Source: Paraburkholderia sp. BL21I4N1
GTDB taxonomy: Bacteria; Pseudomonadota; Gammaproteobacteria; Burkholderiales; Burkholderiaceae
DNA length: 64,000 nt
Assembly: GCF_002973525.1 (NCBI RefSeq)
Contig: NZ_PVEN01000009.1
Location: forward strand, 62,001 to 126,000
Direction of reading: 5' to 3'
Within the stretch, counting starts at the first letter, position 1, and each line of letters begins with the position of its first letter. Shown here piece after piece: positions 33,465-42,222 of this stretch. The notes beneath the pieces are model-generated. The model worked only from the letters and a program-made list of their open reading frames with translations. It was not told the origin of the DNA and searched no databases. The position numbers and the translations under genes are program-made.

Positions 33465-33573
33465 GCCGCGACGCGTTTCAGACAAGCGTCGCGGCGCTGT
33501 ACTCACTGCGCGTGCAATGCGCGCGGAATTCTGGACGACAGGTTAGGTGCTCACGCAACCTTCAAGCCACGCC

Positions 33574-33765
33574 TCAAGCCTCGGCGTCCGACCACAAACG
33601 CCCCCCCGTTGCCCAGTTTTCGCGTTTCACGTCGGTCAAAATTATGTCCACCGAATTCGGTTCGACGTTGAGCGACTCGCAGGTCGCTTTCGTGATGGCT
33701 TCGACGAACTGGCGTTTCTGTTCCACCGTGCGGCCTTCGAAGAGTTCGATATGAAACGTGGGCAT
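33574..33765 (-). CDS. 4-oxalocrotonate tautomerase family protein
   Basis: This small tautomerase has 63 residues. After loss of Met it begins with the catalytic Pro1 (PTFHIELFEGRT), and an Arg in the DVKRENWATGG region can serve the substrate carboxylate. GGAG lies before the ATG at suitable spacing. It is the last gene of a three-gene minus-strand set with a class II aldolase and a urea-channel-like gene. A real 4-oxalocrotonate pathway is not encoded here, so its substrate is unknown. Confidence 0.85.
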   Translation of the reverse strand: MPTFHIELFEGRTVEQKRQFVEAITKATCESLNVEPNSVDIILTDVKRENWATGGRLWSDAEA

Positions 33766-33827
33766 GACATGACTCCGTTAAAGAATTGAGGTAACGCGGG
33801 CCGTGTGGCGCGAGTTCCGTGAGGACG

Positions 33828-34604
33828 TCAGTGACGATAAGCGCGATCGATTCGATCGAGCTTGCGCAGCAACGCAGGCCATTCGAGCGCGCCTTCAATA
33901 GCGCCGCCATCGTAAAGCTGTTCGGCGGTACGCGCCGCGATCGCATCGCTCGGCACCACCAGTTCCGCGCCGCATGCTTGCGCCTGCAACTGGATTTCAC
34001 ATGCCTTGAGCAGTGTCGCCATCAGCACGTAGGCTTCGGCCACCGTGCGACCGGCGGTCAGCGTGCCGTGATTGCGCAGCAGCATGGCGGGTTTGTCGGC
34101 GAGATGCGCGATGAGACGCTCGCCCTCGCTCGGTGAGAACGCGAGGCCTTCGTAGTCGTGATAGGCGAGTTGGCCATAAAAGCGCAGCGCGTGTTGCGAT
34201 GCGGGCAGCAAACCGGCCGGTTGCGCCGACACCGCCACACCGGCCGTATTGTGCAGATGCATCACGCAGAACGCGTCCGCGCGCGCCGCGTGAACGGCGG
34301 CGTGCAGCGCGAAGCCGGTCGCATTCACCGGATGCTCGCTCTTGCCGATAATGTTGCCGTCGATATCGATCTTGACGAGGTTCGACGCGCACACTTCGTC
34401 AAAGGCGAGGCCGAACGGATTGATCAGAAAGTGGCCCGGTTCGCCGGGCACGCTGGCGGAGATATGCGTGTAGATCAGATCGTCCCAGCCGTTGAGCGCG
34501 GCGAGACGATACGCTGCGGCGAGGTCGACGCGCGTCTGTTGCTCCGCTTCGGACAGCGGTCCCGTTTCGGCGATACGGCCGGCAGGGGCATGAGTGAAAG
34601 ACAT
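33828..34604 (-). CDS. Class II aldolase/adducin family protein
   Basis: The product is 258 residues with the zinc-dependent class II aldolase fold. Likely zinc ligands are the two His in MHLHNTAG and the His in LRNHGTLTAG, and the N-terminal block LNGWDDLIYTHISASVP is standard. This branch, with names such as 'class II aldolase/adducin', acts on unknown hydroxy- or keto-acids in most bacteria. The start is the ATG with GGAGA 6 bases upstream. It follows the urea-transporter gene by 22 bp. Confidence 0.88.
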   Translation of the reverse strand: MSFTHAPAGRIAETGPLSEAEQQTRVDLAAAYRLAALNGWDDLIYTHISASVPGEPGHFLINPFGLAFDEVCASNLVKIDIDGNIIGKSEHPVNATGFALHAAVHAARADAFCVMHLHNTAGVAVSAQPAGLLPASQHALRFYGQLAYHDYEGLAFSPSEGERLIAHLADKPAMLLRNHGTLTAGRTVAEAYVLMATLLKACEIQLQAQACGAELVVPSDAIAARTAEQLYDGGAIEGALEWPALLRKLDRIDRAYRH

Positions 34605-34626
34605 GTTTGTCTCCAGTCCCATTCAA

Positions 34627-35544
34627 TCAGGAAAGTTGCCGAGAGCGATCGATGCGTTTCATCGCGTCTCGCGCCACGGCACCGCGCGTGAAGCGATGCC
34701 GAAACCATTGCACGCTCCAGCTCGCGAGCACGAACGGTGCCGTCATGGCCGGCCAGCCGAAGTAGCTCGCCACCGCTTGCAACAGCACCGCGACGCCTAC
34801 GCCGCTGAGCGTTGCCGCGGCGCCGCAATCGGCCAGCGCGATCGCAGTCAGCGCGCCGTTGAATCCTAACAGGCCCGCGTCGAGCGAACTCGCCGTGGCG
34901 CCGAGCCACACATGCGCCATGCTGGCGAGCGCGCTGCCGGTCAGCGCCCACAGCGCGTGCCTGCGTGACGCCGCAGCGATCCCGATCAGCACAAGCAGGC
35001 CCGGCAGTGCGCCCGAGGCAAAGCCGGGTTGTGCGAGCGCGCCAAGTAGGCCGTTCAGCCATTGCGTTGCCATGAACGGTTGCGTGACCGCCTGGGTTGC
35101 CACCGGTGCGCCGCTCGTCATCATCGGCAGCCAAAGCCATGTGACAATCAGAAACGGGCTGGAAAAGACGCCTAGCCCGTTCGCGCGCAGCCGGCGCGAC
35201 CATGGTTCGAGAAACCACGCGGTCGCGGTCGCGGCGAGAATCGCCACGGCGGCGGCCGTCGCATTGTCGGCGATGAAATTGAACGCGGCGAGACCCGCCA
35301 GCGCGCCGTTGAAGCCGTGCAGTCCATCGCGCGTATCGGCTTCCCGATAGCCGGCCAGCATGGCGCTCACATTGGCCGCGGTCGCGCCCATCAGCGCCGC
35401 GCAGGCGAGGCGCGGGTCGGCCAGCAGCCATCCGGCGAGCAGGCACGCGCCGGTGAACGCATTCGGCTGCAGCACGATCTGGCCGAGACTGCGCAACAGG
35501 GTGCGCAGGGCGGCGGATTTTGCTTGGGTCGAGGCGGCGTGCAT
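34627..35544 (-). CDS. Urea transporter family protein
   Basis: This membrane protein has 305 residues and an internal duplication. Each half has the hallmark GLxGFNGALxG/A: GLHGFNGALAGLA near residue 75 and GLLGFNGALTAIA near residue 220. The N-terminus has the IVLQPNAFTG segment of UT channels. It should be a passive urea channel. Neither urease nor allophanate genes are nearby; instead it stands before the aldolase and tautomerase genes. The ATG chosen avoids an Arg-rich upstream extension. Confidence 0.85.
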   Translation of the reverse strand: MHAASTQAKSAALRTLLRSLGQIVLQPNAFTGACLLAGWLLADPRLACAALMGATAANVSAMLAGYREADTRDGLHGFNGALAGLAAFNFIADNATAAAVAILAATATAWFLEPWSRRLRANGLGVFSSPFLIVTWLWLPMMTSGAPVATQAVTQPFMATQWLNGLLGALAQPGFASGALPGLLVLIGIAAASRRHALWALTGSALASMAHVWLGATASSLDAGLLGFNGALTAIALADCGAAATLSGVGVAVLLQAVASYFGWPAMTAPFVLASWSVQWFRHRFTRGAVARDAMKRIDRSRQLS

Positions 35545-35835
35545 GGTTTCAGGCGTGGTATGAATTCGACGACGCGCGCGACACGACACTCAAGCGTCAG
35601 GTGCGGGCCAGGTCGGAATGGAGCGGAACCGCGAGCATAGGCTAGCGGCGCCGCCGCGGGCATCGCGGGGCGTTGATAGTGGCTATTTGCGACACCTTGC
35701 TCGCTGCATGGGCGTGCGCAACGCTGTGTCGGCGAACCGAAAGCTTTCGCGCCGGGATAGGAAACCCCTGAACCCGGCGAACACCCGGCGCAACCCGATG
35801 CATGCGGGCCGCGCCGTTTCAAAAGGAGGCAGGCC

Positions 35836-36390
35836 ATGCGTGAACTACGATGGACTTCGGAAGAGGGCGAAGGAATCGAACATCTCGCGTTCGACGTCCG
35901 CGAGGACGGCTTCGCGGTGGAAAGCGTGGTGGTCGGACAGCGCTACGGCAAGGCGTATGGATTGCACTACACGGTGCGCTGCGACGTGCAATGGCGCACG
36001 ACGCATGCGTGGCTGAAGATCGTCGGCGGCGCAGAGCTCGAATTGCACGGCGACGGTCAGGGCCATTGGCGCGACGGTCACGGCCTCGTGCTGAGCGCGC
36101 TCGATGGTTGCATCGACATCGACATTGCCGCCACGCCTTACACCAACACGTTGCCGATCCGGCGTCTGCAATTGGCGGAAGGCGCGCGTCAGCCGATTTC
36201 GGTGGCGTATATCTCGACGCCGGATTTGCAGGTCACGCGCGCCGAGCAGGCGTATGCGTGCATTGCGCTGAACCGTGAATATCGCTACGAAGGCCTGTTC
36301 CGCAACTTCACGGCGAATCTGACGGTCGACGAAGACGGTCTCGTGATCGACTATCCCACGCTGTTCACACGCCTGCCGCGCGAGCGCTGA
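35836..36390 (+). CDS. Putative glycolipid-binding family protein (PF06475-like)
   Basis: The product is 184 residues, soluble and beta-rich. The segments GLHYTVRCDVQWRT, GCIDIDIAATPYTNTLPIRRL and CIALNREYRYEGLFRNF match the 'putative glycolipid-binding' family (formerly DUF1089). The role is unknown. The ribosome binding site AAAAGGAGG is very strong. Its 3' end overlaps the convergent alpha/beta hydrolase gene by 26 bp. Confidence 0.8.
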   Translation: MRELRWTSEEGEGIEHLAFDVREDGFAVESVVVGQRYGKAYGLHYTVRCDVQWRTTHAWLKIVGGAELELHGDGQGHWRDGHGLVLSALDGCIDIDIAATPYTNTLPIRRLQLAEGARQPISVAYISTPDLQVTRAEQAYACIALNREYRYEGLFRNFTANLTVDEDGLVIDYPTLFTRLPRER

Positions 36391-37333
36391 TCGTCGCGCC
36401 GGGCGTCTCTTCAAGACCGGCGCGGTGCTGCTCGACAAAGCGTTCGACCAGCGCGGCAATCCGCTCGGGTTCGCGCAGCACGACCCAATGGCCTGCATCG
36501 ATCTCCGTGCGCTGATACGGGCCGAGCCATCTCTCCAGCCCGAGCGATAGCGCCGGCCCGACATAGCGGTCGCGCAGCGGCACGATGAACTGCACCGGCG
36601 CATGCGCATGGCGCGAGCGCGGCCGCAGCAATTTGTCGATGAAATTCGCGCGATACAGATTCAGACCGTTGAGCGCGTTGCGCGTTTGCGCGGGGTCGCG
36701 CTCAGGGCGCATGCGTTCGGTCACGCGCAGCCATAGCGGCCAGAAGCGGGCGCCGCCGGCGCGCCACACCAGCTCCGGCAGCCACGGCAGATGGAAAAAG
36801 ACGATGTACCAGGACTTGAGCGTTTGCCGCAGACCGCTGCCGAACGGGCGTTTGACGGGTTGATGCGCCGCTTGATCCGCGGTCTGCTGCGTTATCTGCG
36901 CATCATCGTCCCCGCGCAATCCGAGCGACGCGTGATCGAGACACGGCCCGGAAATCGACGTATACGACGCAATGCGGCCTTTGAACGCGGGATCGGCTAC
37001 CGCCTCCCAACTCTGAATCGATCCCCAGTCGTGGCCGACCAGATGAAACGGCCGCGAGCCGCAGGTTGCGTCGGCCACCGCCAGCAGGTCCGCGGCCAGA
37101 CGTTCCAGCCGGTAAGCGCCGCGCGTGGCCGGCGCTTCGGAGGCGCCCGCGCCGCGCACGTCGTAACTGATAACGCGGTAGCGCGCATCCAGTTGCGCGC
37201 GCACCGGTTCCCACACAGCAGCCGAATCGGGATAACCGTGCACCAGCACGATTGGCGGCGCGTCGCGCGGCCCGCTGACGTAGACCGCGAGCCGCACGTC
37301 GCCGGCCACGACCGCCAGCGTGTCGCGTATCAC
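36365..37333 (-). CDS. Alpha/beta hydrolase, epoxide hydrolase-like
   Basis: The product is 322 residues with the alpha/beta hydrolase fold. The nucleophile position is Asp in VGHDWGS, as in epoxide hydrolases and haloalkane dehalogenases, not Ser. The oxyanion segment is VHGYPDS, and the catalytic His is in DAGHWVV. The GTG start overlaps the stop of the preceding gene (GTGA), so translation is coupled. It is the last gene of the monooxygenase operon, where it may hydrolyse the ester or epoxide product. The open frame runs further upstream, but that part is antisense-like. Confidence 0.85.
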   Translation of the reverse strand: MIRDTLAVVAGDVRLAVYVSGPRDAPPIVLVHGYPDSAAVWEPVRAQLDARYRVISYDVRGAGASEAPATRGAYRLERLAADLLAVADATCGSRPFHLVGHDWGSIQSWEAVADPAFKGRIASYTSISGPCLDHASLGLRGDDDAQITQQTADQAAHQPVKRPFGSGLRQTLKSWYIVFFHLPWLPELVWRAGGARFWPLWLRVTERMRPERDPAQTRNALNGLNLYRANFIDKLLRPRSRHAHAPVQFIVPLRDRYVGPALSLGLERWLGPYQRTEIDAGHWVVLREPERIAALVERFVEQHRAGLEETPGATISARAAGV

Positions 37334-38211
37334 GCGGCCGCCTGGGCGCCGCGCCGCGCGGCTTTGCGGGTGCTCGGGAGGCTCGCATTGGTGGCGTCGA
37401 CGGCGGCGACGAGACCGTCGATCCGCGCCAGCTGCGCGCGATTGTCGTGATCCCACGGATGGAAGCCGGGCCGGAAAAAGCTCAGCCATTCGCCGGCAAT
37501 CCGCGGAAACACGCCATGACGCGGACCGTACAGATATTTGACGACTCGCCACATGCCGCGAATATGGCCGCCGCGTTTGCGGTCGGCGATCAGCAGACGC
37601 AGGTGGAAGTCGAACACGATCAACCAGAACGTGAAGGTGGTGGCCAGCATGGTGCCGGTGCGCAGCAGGTACCGGCCGAGGCCGGGCTTGAGCACGGTGT
37701 TCCACACGTCGTACGAAACGGCCTTGTGCTCGGTTTCCTCCAGCGCATGCCAGGTCCACATCTGGGCATAGCCTTCCACCGAGCCGCCGATGCGCGTCGC
37801 GTCTTCCAGCAGTAGGGCCGCCAGCATCGCCGTGTAGTGTTCGAGGCAAACGGTGACCGCGAGCTGATACGAATGCGGCAACACTTTACGGCCGAAGTTG
37901 AGGATCGCCCACAGCCGCTTGTCGAGTTTGTGCGCCGGCAGTCCGGCTTCCTGCAGCAGGTCGTTGTATTCGATGTGCTCGCGCGTATGCATCGCTTCCT
38001 GGCCGATGAAGCCGAGCACCTGTTTCTTCAGCACGGGGTCGTCGATCTGGTCGCGATAGTTGCGCACGCTATCCATGAAGAAACGCTCGCCCGCCGGAAA
38101 TAGCAGCGACAACGCGTTGAAGAAGTGTGTCACATGCGAGCCCTGCACGTGCCAGTCGCAGGCACGTTCCGGCGGCAGGTTGAAACGGAGGTCGCGGCGA
38201 ACCGGCATCAT
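37330..38211 (-). CDS. Predicted metal-dependent hydrolase (PF10118 family)
   Basis: The product is 293 residues. His/Glu-rich helices GQEAMHTREH, CLEHYTAM and HALEETEHKA are spaced as in a four-helix di-iron (ferritin-like) site. Two hydrophobic stretches follow at about 180-205. The family is named metal-dependent hydrolase, yet the ligand pattern suggests a di-iron oxidase or hydroxylase. It overlaps the alpha/beta hydrolase gene by 4 bp and follows the SDR gene by 58 bp. The biochemical role is unproven. Confidence 0.82.
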   Translation of the reverse strand: MMPVRRDLRFNLPPERACDWHVQGSHVTHFFNALSLLFPAGERFFMDSVRNYRDQIDDPVLKKQVLGFIGQEAMHTREHIEYNDLLQEAGLPAHKLDKRLWAILNFGRKVLPHSYQLAVTVCLEHYTAMLAALLLEDATRIGGSVEGYAQMWTWHALEETEHKAVSYDVWNTVLKPGLGRYLLRTGTMLATTFTFWLIVFDFHLRLLIADRKRGGHIRGMWRVVKYLYGPRHGVFPRIAGEWLSFFRPGFHPWDHDNRAQLARIDGLVAAVDATNASLPSTRKAARRGAQAAA

Positions 38212-38269
38212 GGCCTTTCTCCTTGTGATCCTGAACGTTCTGTCGAAGCGGTTGATGAAGTGACGCGTG

Positions 38270-39178
38270 TCATACGCGCCTGCCGTCGATCTGCGCGGCG
38301 CGGCGGGCGCGTTTTTCGGCGAGACGCTTCATGCGGCGCGCCTGCATCACGACCAGCGCCTGATACGCCGCCGGCAAGGTGCGCGCGAGCCAGTCGGCGG
38401 CGCGCGCATCGCGTCCTATCAGCACGCGGCGTTTGTTCTTGCGCACGCCGTCGAGAATCACGCGCGCGGCTTCGTCGGCGGTGGTGATGAAGAACTTCTC
38501 GAAGTCGTCCTTGCCTTGCTGTTCGTTTTCCAGCATGAAGCCGACCATGTTGGGCGCGATCCGGCTCGATTGCGCGATGCCCGTGTGAATGCCGCCGGGA
38601 TGCACGCAGGTTGCCGACACGCCGCACTTCATCAGATCGAGTTCCTGGCGCAGCGATTCGGTGAAGCCGCGCACCGCGAATTTGGTGGCGTTGTAGCCGC
38701 TCATGCCGGGCTGCGCGAACAGGCCGAACACGCTCGACGTATTCACGATATGCCCCGCGCCCGAGGCCTTGATATACGGCAGAAACGCTTTCGTGCCATG
38801 CACCACGCCCCAGAAGTTGACGCCGACGATCCACTCGAGATCGGTGTAGTCCATGCCTTCGATCGTGCTGGACAGCGCCACGCCCGCGTTGTTGAACACG
38901 AGGTTGACGCGCCGATGCTGCGCGGCCGTTTCCGCGGCCCAGTCGACCATCGCGGCACGGTCCGCGACGTCGAGCACGCGCGTGGTGATGAGCAGCGGCG
39001 CGCCGACGATCTGCGGCGCGGCGGCTTGCGCGAGTTGCGCGGTGTCGGCGAGGCTTGCGGCGTTGCGGTCGGCGAGCGCGAGATGGCAGCCTTCGCGCGC
39101 CAGTCGAATCGCGAGCGAGCGGCCCATGCCCGAGCCTGCGCCGGTGATCGCGGCCACTCTGTCGGTGAAGTTTTTCAT
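38270..39178 (-). CDS. Short-chain dehydrogenase/reductase
   Basis: This classical SDR has 302 residues. The cofactor motif is ITGAGSGMGRSLA (14-26), NNAG is at about residues 95-98, and the catalytic Ser (NTSSVFG) and YNATK follow in the right order. A C-terminal extension of ~60 basic residues is typical of SDRs that travel with flavin monooxygenases. It lies 42 bp after the Baeyer-Villiger gene. It probably interconverts the alcohol and ketone before ring or chain oxidation. Confidence 0.88.
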   Translation of the reverse strand: MKNFTDRVAAITGAGSGMGRSLAIRLAREGCHLALADRNAASLADTAQLAQAAAPQIVGAPLLITTRVLDVADRAAMVDWAAETAAQHRRVNLVFNNAGVALSSTIEGMDYTDLEWIVGVNFWGVVHGTKAFLPYIKASGAGHIVNTSSVFGLFAQPGMSGYNATKFAVRGFTESLRQELDLMKCGVSATCVHPGGIHTGIAQSSRIAPNMVGFMLENEQQGKDDFEKFFITTADEAARVILDGVRKNKRRVLIGRDARAADWLARTLPAAYQALVVMQARRMKRLAEKRARRAAQIDGRRV

Positions 39179-39220
39179 TGGCTTATCTCCTGTTCAACGT
39201 TGTCGTTGTTGTTGTCCGGA

Positions 39221-40816
39221 TCAGGTTGCTTCCGCCGACGCGGCGACCGGCGCATCCAGCGGCGCTCCCAGCGGTCCATGCATCGCTTCACCCATCGGTG
39301 GCTGCGCTGGCGCATAGGCGACGTAATCGTCCATGCTGAAGGTGCTGGTGGCCTGGCGGAATTTGTACGCAAACCCCGGCCACAGCGTGGTGTTCTTGCC
39401 GGTCTTCGGATCGAGGTACCAGCTTTTGCAGCCGCCGGTCGACCAGATCGCGCGATTGAGCTTCTGCTGGATGCGCTCGTTATAGGCGCGCTCCACCTGC
39501 GGGCGCACTTCGATCGCGGCGGCGCGTTCGGCGTTCATCGTCTGCAGCGCGCGCAGGATGTACTCGACCTGCGACTCGATCATGAACACCATCGAGTTGT
39601 GGCCGAGCCCGGTGTTCGGACCCACGACCATGAAGAAGTTCGGATAGCCCGGCAACGCGGTGCCCAGATACGCATGCGCGCCATCGCGCCATGTATCGAC
39701 GATATCGACGCCGCCACGCCCACGCACCACACCCGGCGGAAACGGATCGGCGACCTGGAAGCCGGTGCCGAAGATCAGACAGTCGGCCGGATGGCGCGCG
39801 CCGTCGGTCGTGATCACCGCGTCTTCCTCGATGCGGGCGATGCCGGTAGTGGTCACCGCCACGTTCTGGCGCGACAGCGCGGGGAAGTAGTCGTTGGAAA
39901 TCAGCACGCGCTTGCAGCCCATCGTGTAGTTCGGCGTCAGCGTGGCGCGCAGTTGCGGGTCGGGCACCTGGCGGCGCAGATGCCGCTCGGCGACCTTCTG
40001 CGCGGTTTTCATCAGCGACGGATGAATCGCGAAACCGAGCGCCCGCGATTCGAGCATGCAGTACAGCGCCGAACGCATGATCTTCTGCGTGAACGGCACA
40101 TGTTTGAAGAGCCACTGTTCGAGCGGCTTCACCGGGCGGTCGGCCTTCGGCATGATCCACGGCGGGGTGCGCTGGAACAATTCCAGATGCGCGACGCGCG
40201 GCGCGATCTGCGGCACGAACTGGATCGCGCTCGCGCCGGTGCCGATCACGGCGACACGTTTGCCGTCGAGCGGATAGCCGTGGTCCCATTGCTGCGAATG
40301 GAACGTCTTGCCGCGAAATTTTTCGATCCCCGGAATGTCGGGCAGGGCGGCGCGCGACAGGCCGCCCATCGCCGAAATCAGCACCCGCGCCGACCATTGC
40401 CGGCCGTTCGCGAACGTCAGTTGCCAGCGGTGGCGGATCTCGTCGTAAGTGGCGCTTGCCAGTTCATGGCCAAAACGCACATGACGCTGAACGCCGAAGC
40501 GCTGCGCGCATTCCTCGAGGTAACCGCGGATTTCCGGCTGGCGCGCGAACATGCGGGTCCAGTGCGGATTCGGGGCGAAGGAGAACGAATAGACGTGCGA
40601 TTGGACGTCGCAAGCGCAACCGGGATAGTGGTTGTCGCGCCAGGTGCCGCCGACCGACGCGGCCTTTTCCGCGATGATGAAGTCGGTCAGGCCGGCTTGC
40701 CGCAGGCGAATCGCCATGCCGAGCCCCGCAAAGCCGGAGCCGATGATGGCGATGTCGGTATCGACCGGCGCGGATGCCTCTGCGGCGGCCTCGTGGGGCG
40801 TCATGCGTGCGTTCAT
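39221..40816 (-). CDS. Flavin-containing Baeyer-Villiger-type monooxygenase
   Basis: The product is 531 residues and should insert oxygen next to a carbonyl, using FAD and NADPH. It shows two dinucleotide folds (IIGSGFAGLG and VIGTGASAIQ). Between them is the Baeyer-Villiger fingerprint FxGxxxHxxxW, seen as FRGKTFHSQQWD. The start at 40816 is chosen over upstream Met codons because AAGGAG lies 8 bases before it. It heads a four-gene operon behind a TetR-type palindrome. The combination is reminiscent of the mycobacterial mymA operon. The substrate may be a lipid, steroid or long-chain ketone. Confidence 0.9.
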   Translation of the reverse strand: MNARMTPHEAAAEASAPVDTDIAIIGSGFAGLGMAIRLRQAGLTDFIIAEKAASVGGTWRDNHYPGCACDVQSHVYSFSFAPNPHWTRMFARQPEIRGYLEECAQRFGVQRHVRFGHELASATYDEIRHRWQLTFANGRQWSARVLISAMGGLSRAALPDIPGIEKFRGKTFHSQQWDHGYPLDGKRVAVIGTGASAIQFVPQIAPRVAHLELFQRTPPWIMPKADRPVKPLEQWLFKHVPFTQKIMRSALYCMLESRALGFAIHPSLMKTAQKVAERHLRRQVPDPQLRATLTPNYTMGCKRVLISNDYFPALSRQNVAVTTTGIARIEEDAVITTDGARHPADCLIFGTGFQVADPFPPGVVRGRGGVDIVDTWRDGAHAYLGTALPGYPNFFMVVGPNTGLGHNSMVFMIESQVEYILRALQTMNAERAAAIEVRPQVERAYNERIQQKLNRAIWSTGGCKSWYLDPKTGKNTTLWPGFAYKFRQATSTFSMDDYVAYAPAQPPMGEAMHGPLGAPLDAPVAASAEAT

Positions 40817-40846
40817 CCGATCCGTCTCCTTTTTTACCGTCTTAAC

Positions 40847-40868
40847 TGTTACATTGGTTGATGTAACA
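40847..40868. promoter_or_regulatory. TetR-type operator before the monooxygenase operon
   Basis: The perfect arms TGTTACAT and ATGTAACA flank the 6-base centre TGGTTG, 31 bp before the monooxygenase start. This size and symmetry are typical of TetR-family operators. No TetR gene adjoins it in this window. Confidence 0.75.
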
Positions 40869-40963
40869 ATAGAGGCGAGTAACGGATGACGCAAGAAGCC
40901 GGTTAGATGTCCGACTCTAGGAGCGGCCGCACGCTGCGATCGGTCGGGCTGTTGGCGGTGGGT

Positions 40964-41980
40964 CTATTTGGCCGCGAGCGTCGCCGTGGCAACGGGGTTT
41001 TGCCAGACGGCGTCCTTCACGGCGATTTTCCGAGGAATCAGGTGAGCGCCGTAAAAGGCGTCCGCGACGCCTTGCTGCGAGCGGGCGATGTCGTCGGTGA
41101 CGATGGTGGTGCCGTACGGATAGCGGCGCACCCATGTTTCGACCAGTTTCGGGTCGAGGCCCACCTTTGGCGCGATCAGCGCGGCGGTTTCCACCGGATG
41201 CGCGTTGACCCACAGGCCGGCCGCGCGCAATTGCCCGAGAATCGCGCCGACGACCTCGGGATGCTGCTGGGCGAAGTCGCGAGTGGCCTCGTAGAAGTTG
41301 TAGGCAGCGTTGAGACCCGTGTAGTCCACCAGGGTGCGCGCCTTCAACGTCTGCTGTGCCGACGCATAGTAGGGATCCCAGATCGCCCACGCGTCGACGC
41401 TGCCGCTTTCGAATGCCGCGCGCGCGTCGGCGGGCGCCAGGTAAACCGGACGAACGTCGTCGTAACGCAGGCCGGCTTTTTTCAGCGCTTCGAGCAGCAG
41501 ATAATTCGCGCTCGACCCTTTCTGCAGCGCGATCCGTTTGCCTTTGAGATCGGCGACATTGCGCAGCGTCGAATCGCTTCGCACCAGAATTGCTTCCGCG
41601 TGCTCGCCGGACGGCTCCGCGCCGACATAAACGAAGTTCACGCCGCCGGCTTGTGCGAACACCGGCGGCGGCGCGCCGGTATAGCCGAAGTCGACGCTGT
41701 TCGCGTTCAGCGCTTCGAGCAGTTGCGGTCCCGCTGGGAATTCGAACCACTTGATGCTGTAGCCGAGCGGTTTGAGCCGTTCGTCGAGCGAGCCTTGGGC
41801 CTTCAGGATCGCGAGCAGGCCGGACTTCTGGTAGCCGATGCGCAGGACTTGGGTGGAGTCGCTGACGTCGTGGGAGTGATTGCCGCCTGACTGCGCGGTG
41901 GCGTTGAAGGTGGTGAAGGTGGTGAATGCCGTCAGCAAAGCGGCCGCGACGTGAAGCGAAAAACGGGCGTGACGGGTCAT
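40964..41980 (-). CDS. Aliphatic sulfonate/nitrate-type ABC substrate-binding protein (SsuA-like)
   Basis: This periplasmic binding protein has 338 residues. A signal peptide ends near FNATA. Blocks LRIGYQKSGLLAILKAQGSLDERL, FEFPAGPQLLEALNANSVDFGYTGAPPP and GKRIALQKGSSANYLL are typical of SsuA. The ATG at 41980 is preferred because GGAGA lies 8 bases before it; a frame is open up to 42058. No SsuB, SsuC or SsuD gene is nearby, so it must work with a permease encoded elsewhere or is a spare receptor. Confidence 0.88.
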   Translation of the reverse strand: MTRHARFSLHVAAALLTAFTTFTTFNATAQSGGNHSHDVSDSTQVLRIGYQKSGLLAILKAQGSLDERLKPLGYSIKWFEFPAGPQLLEALNANSVDFGYTGAPPPVFAQAGGVNFVYVGAEPSGEHAEAILVRSDSTLRNVADLKGKRIALQKGSSANYLLLEALKKAGLRYDDVRPVYLAPADARAAFESGSVDAWAIWDPYYASAQQTLKARTLVDYTGLNAAYNFYEATRDFAQQHPEVVGAILGQLRAAGLWVNAHPVETAALIAPKVGLDPKLVETWVRRYPYGTTIVTDDIARSQQGVADAFYGAHLIPRKIAVKDAVWQNPVATATLAAK

Positions 41981-42196
41981 GCGGCGAATCTCCATGGCGT
42001 GCGATTGTGATTGCGCCGGCCGGGCTTCGTCAGCGCGGTCCGTGTGCACGCGAGTCATGTGAGAGGACGTGACTTGAAGTACAGGGAGGCGCCAGCGCTG
42101 GGAAACACGTCGCGGCGACGTTCAGGGATCGTCGCATGGACGTGGCGCCCCACCAACGAAGCAATGGAGATTTGAATATGACGCGCGGGGCGGCGG

Positions 42197-42217
42197 CGCC
42201 GCACGTGGCGTGCGGCG
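42197..42217 (-). terminator. Hairpin after the MerR regulator gene
   Basis: CGCCGCACG pairs with CGTGCGGCG around a 3-base loop, 5 bases after the MerR stop on the minus strand. The stem is very stable but no T-tract follows. Confidence 0.4.
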
Positions 42218-42222
42218 TGCCG

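Noticed and set aside
36365..37849. A single 494-residue protein from the longest frame at the alpha/beta hydrolase
   Set aside because: The first ~170 residues are antisense-like and overlap the preceding gene. The fold begins at the GTG that overlaps that gene's stop codon.
38267..40861. An 864-codon open frame on the plus strand
   Set aside because: It is the antisense of the monooxygenase and SDR genes. It is rich in Arg, His and Gln and has no recognisable domain. GC-rich codon use in the real genes keeps this opposite frame open.
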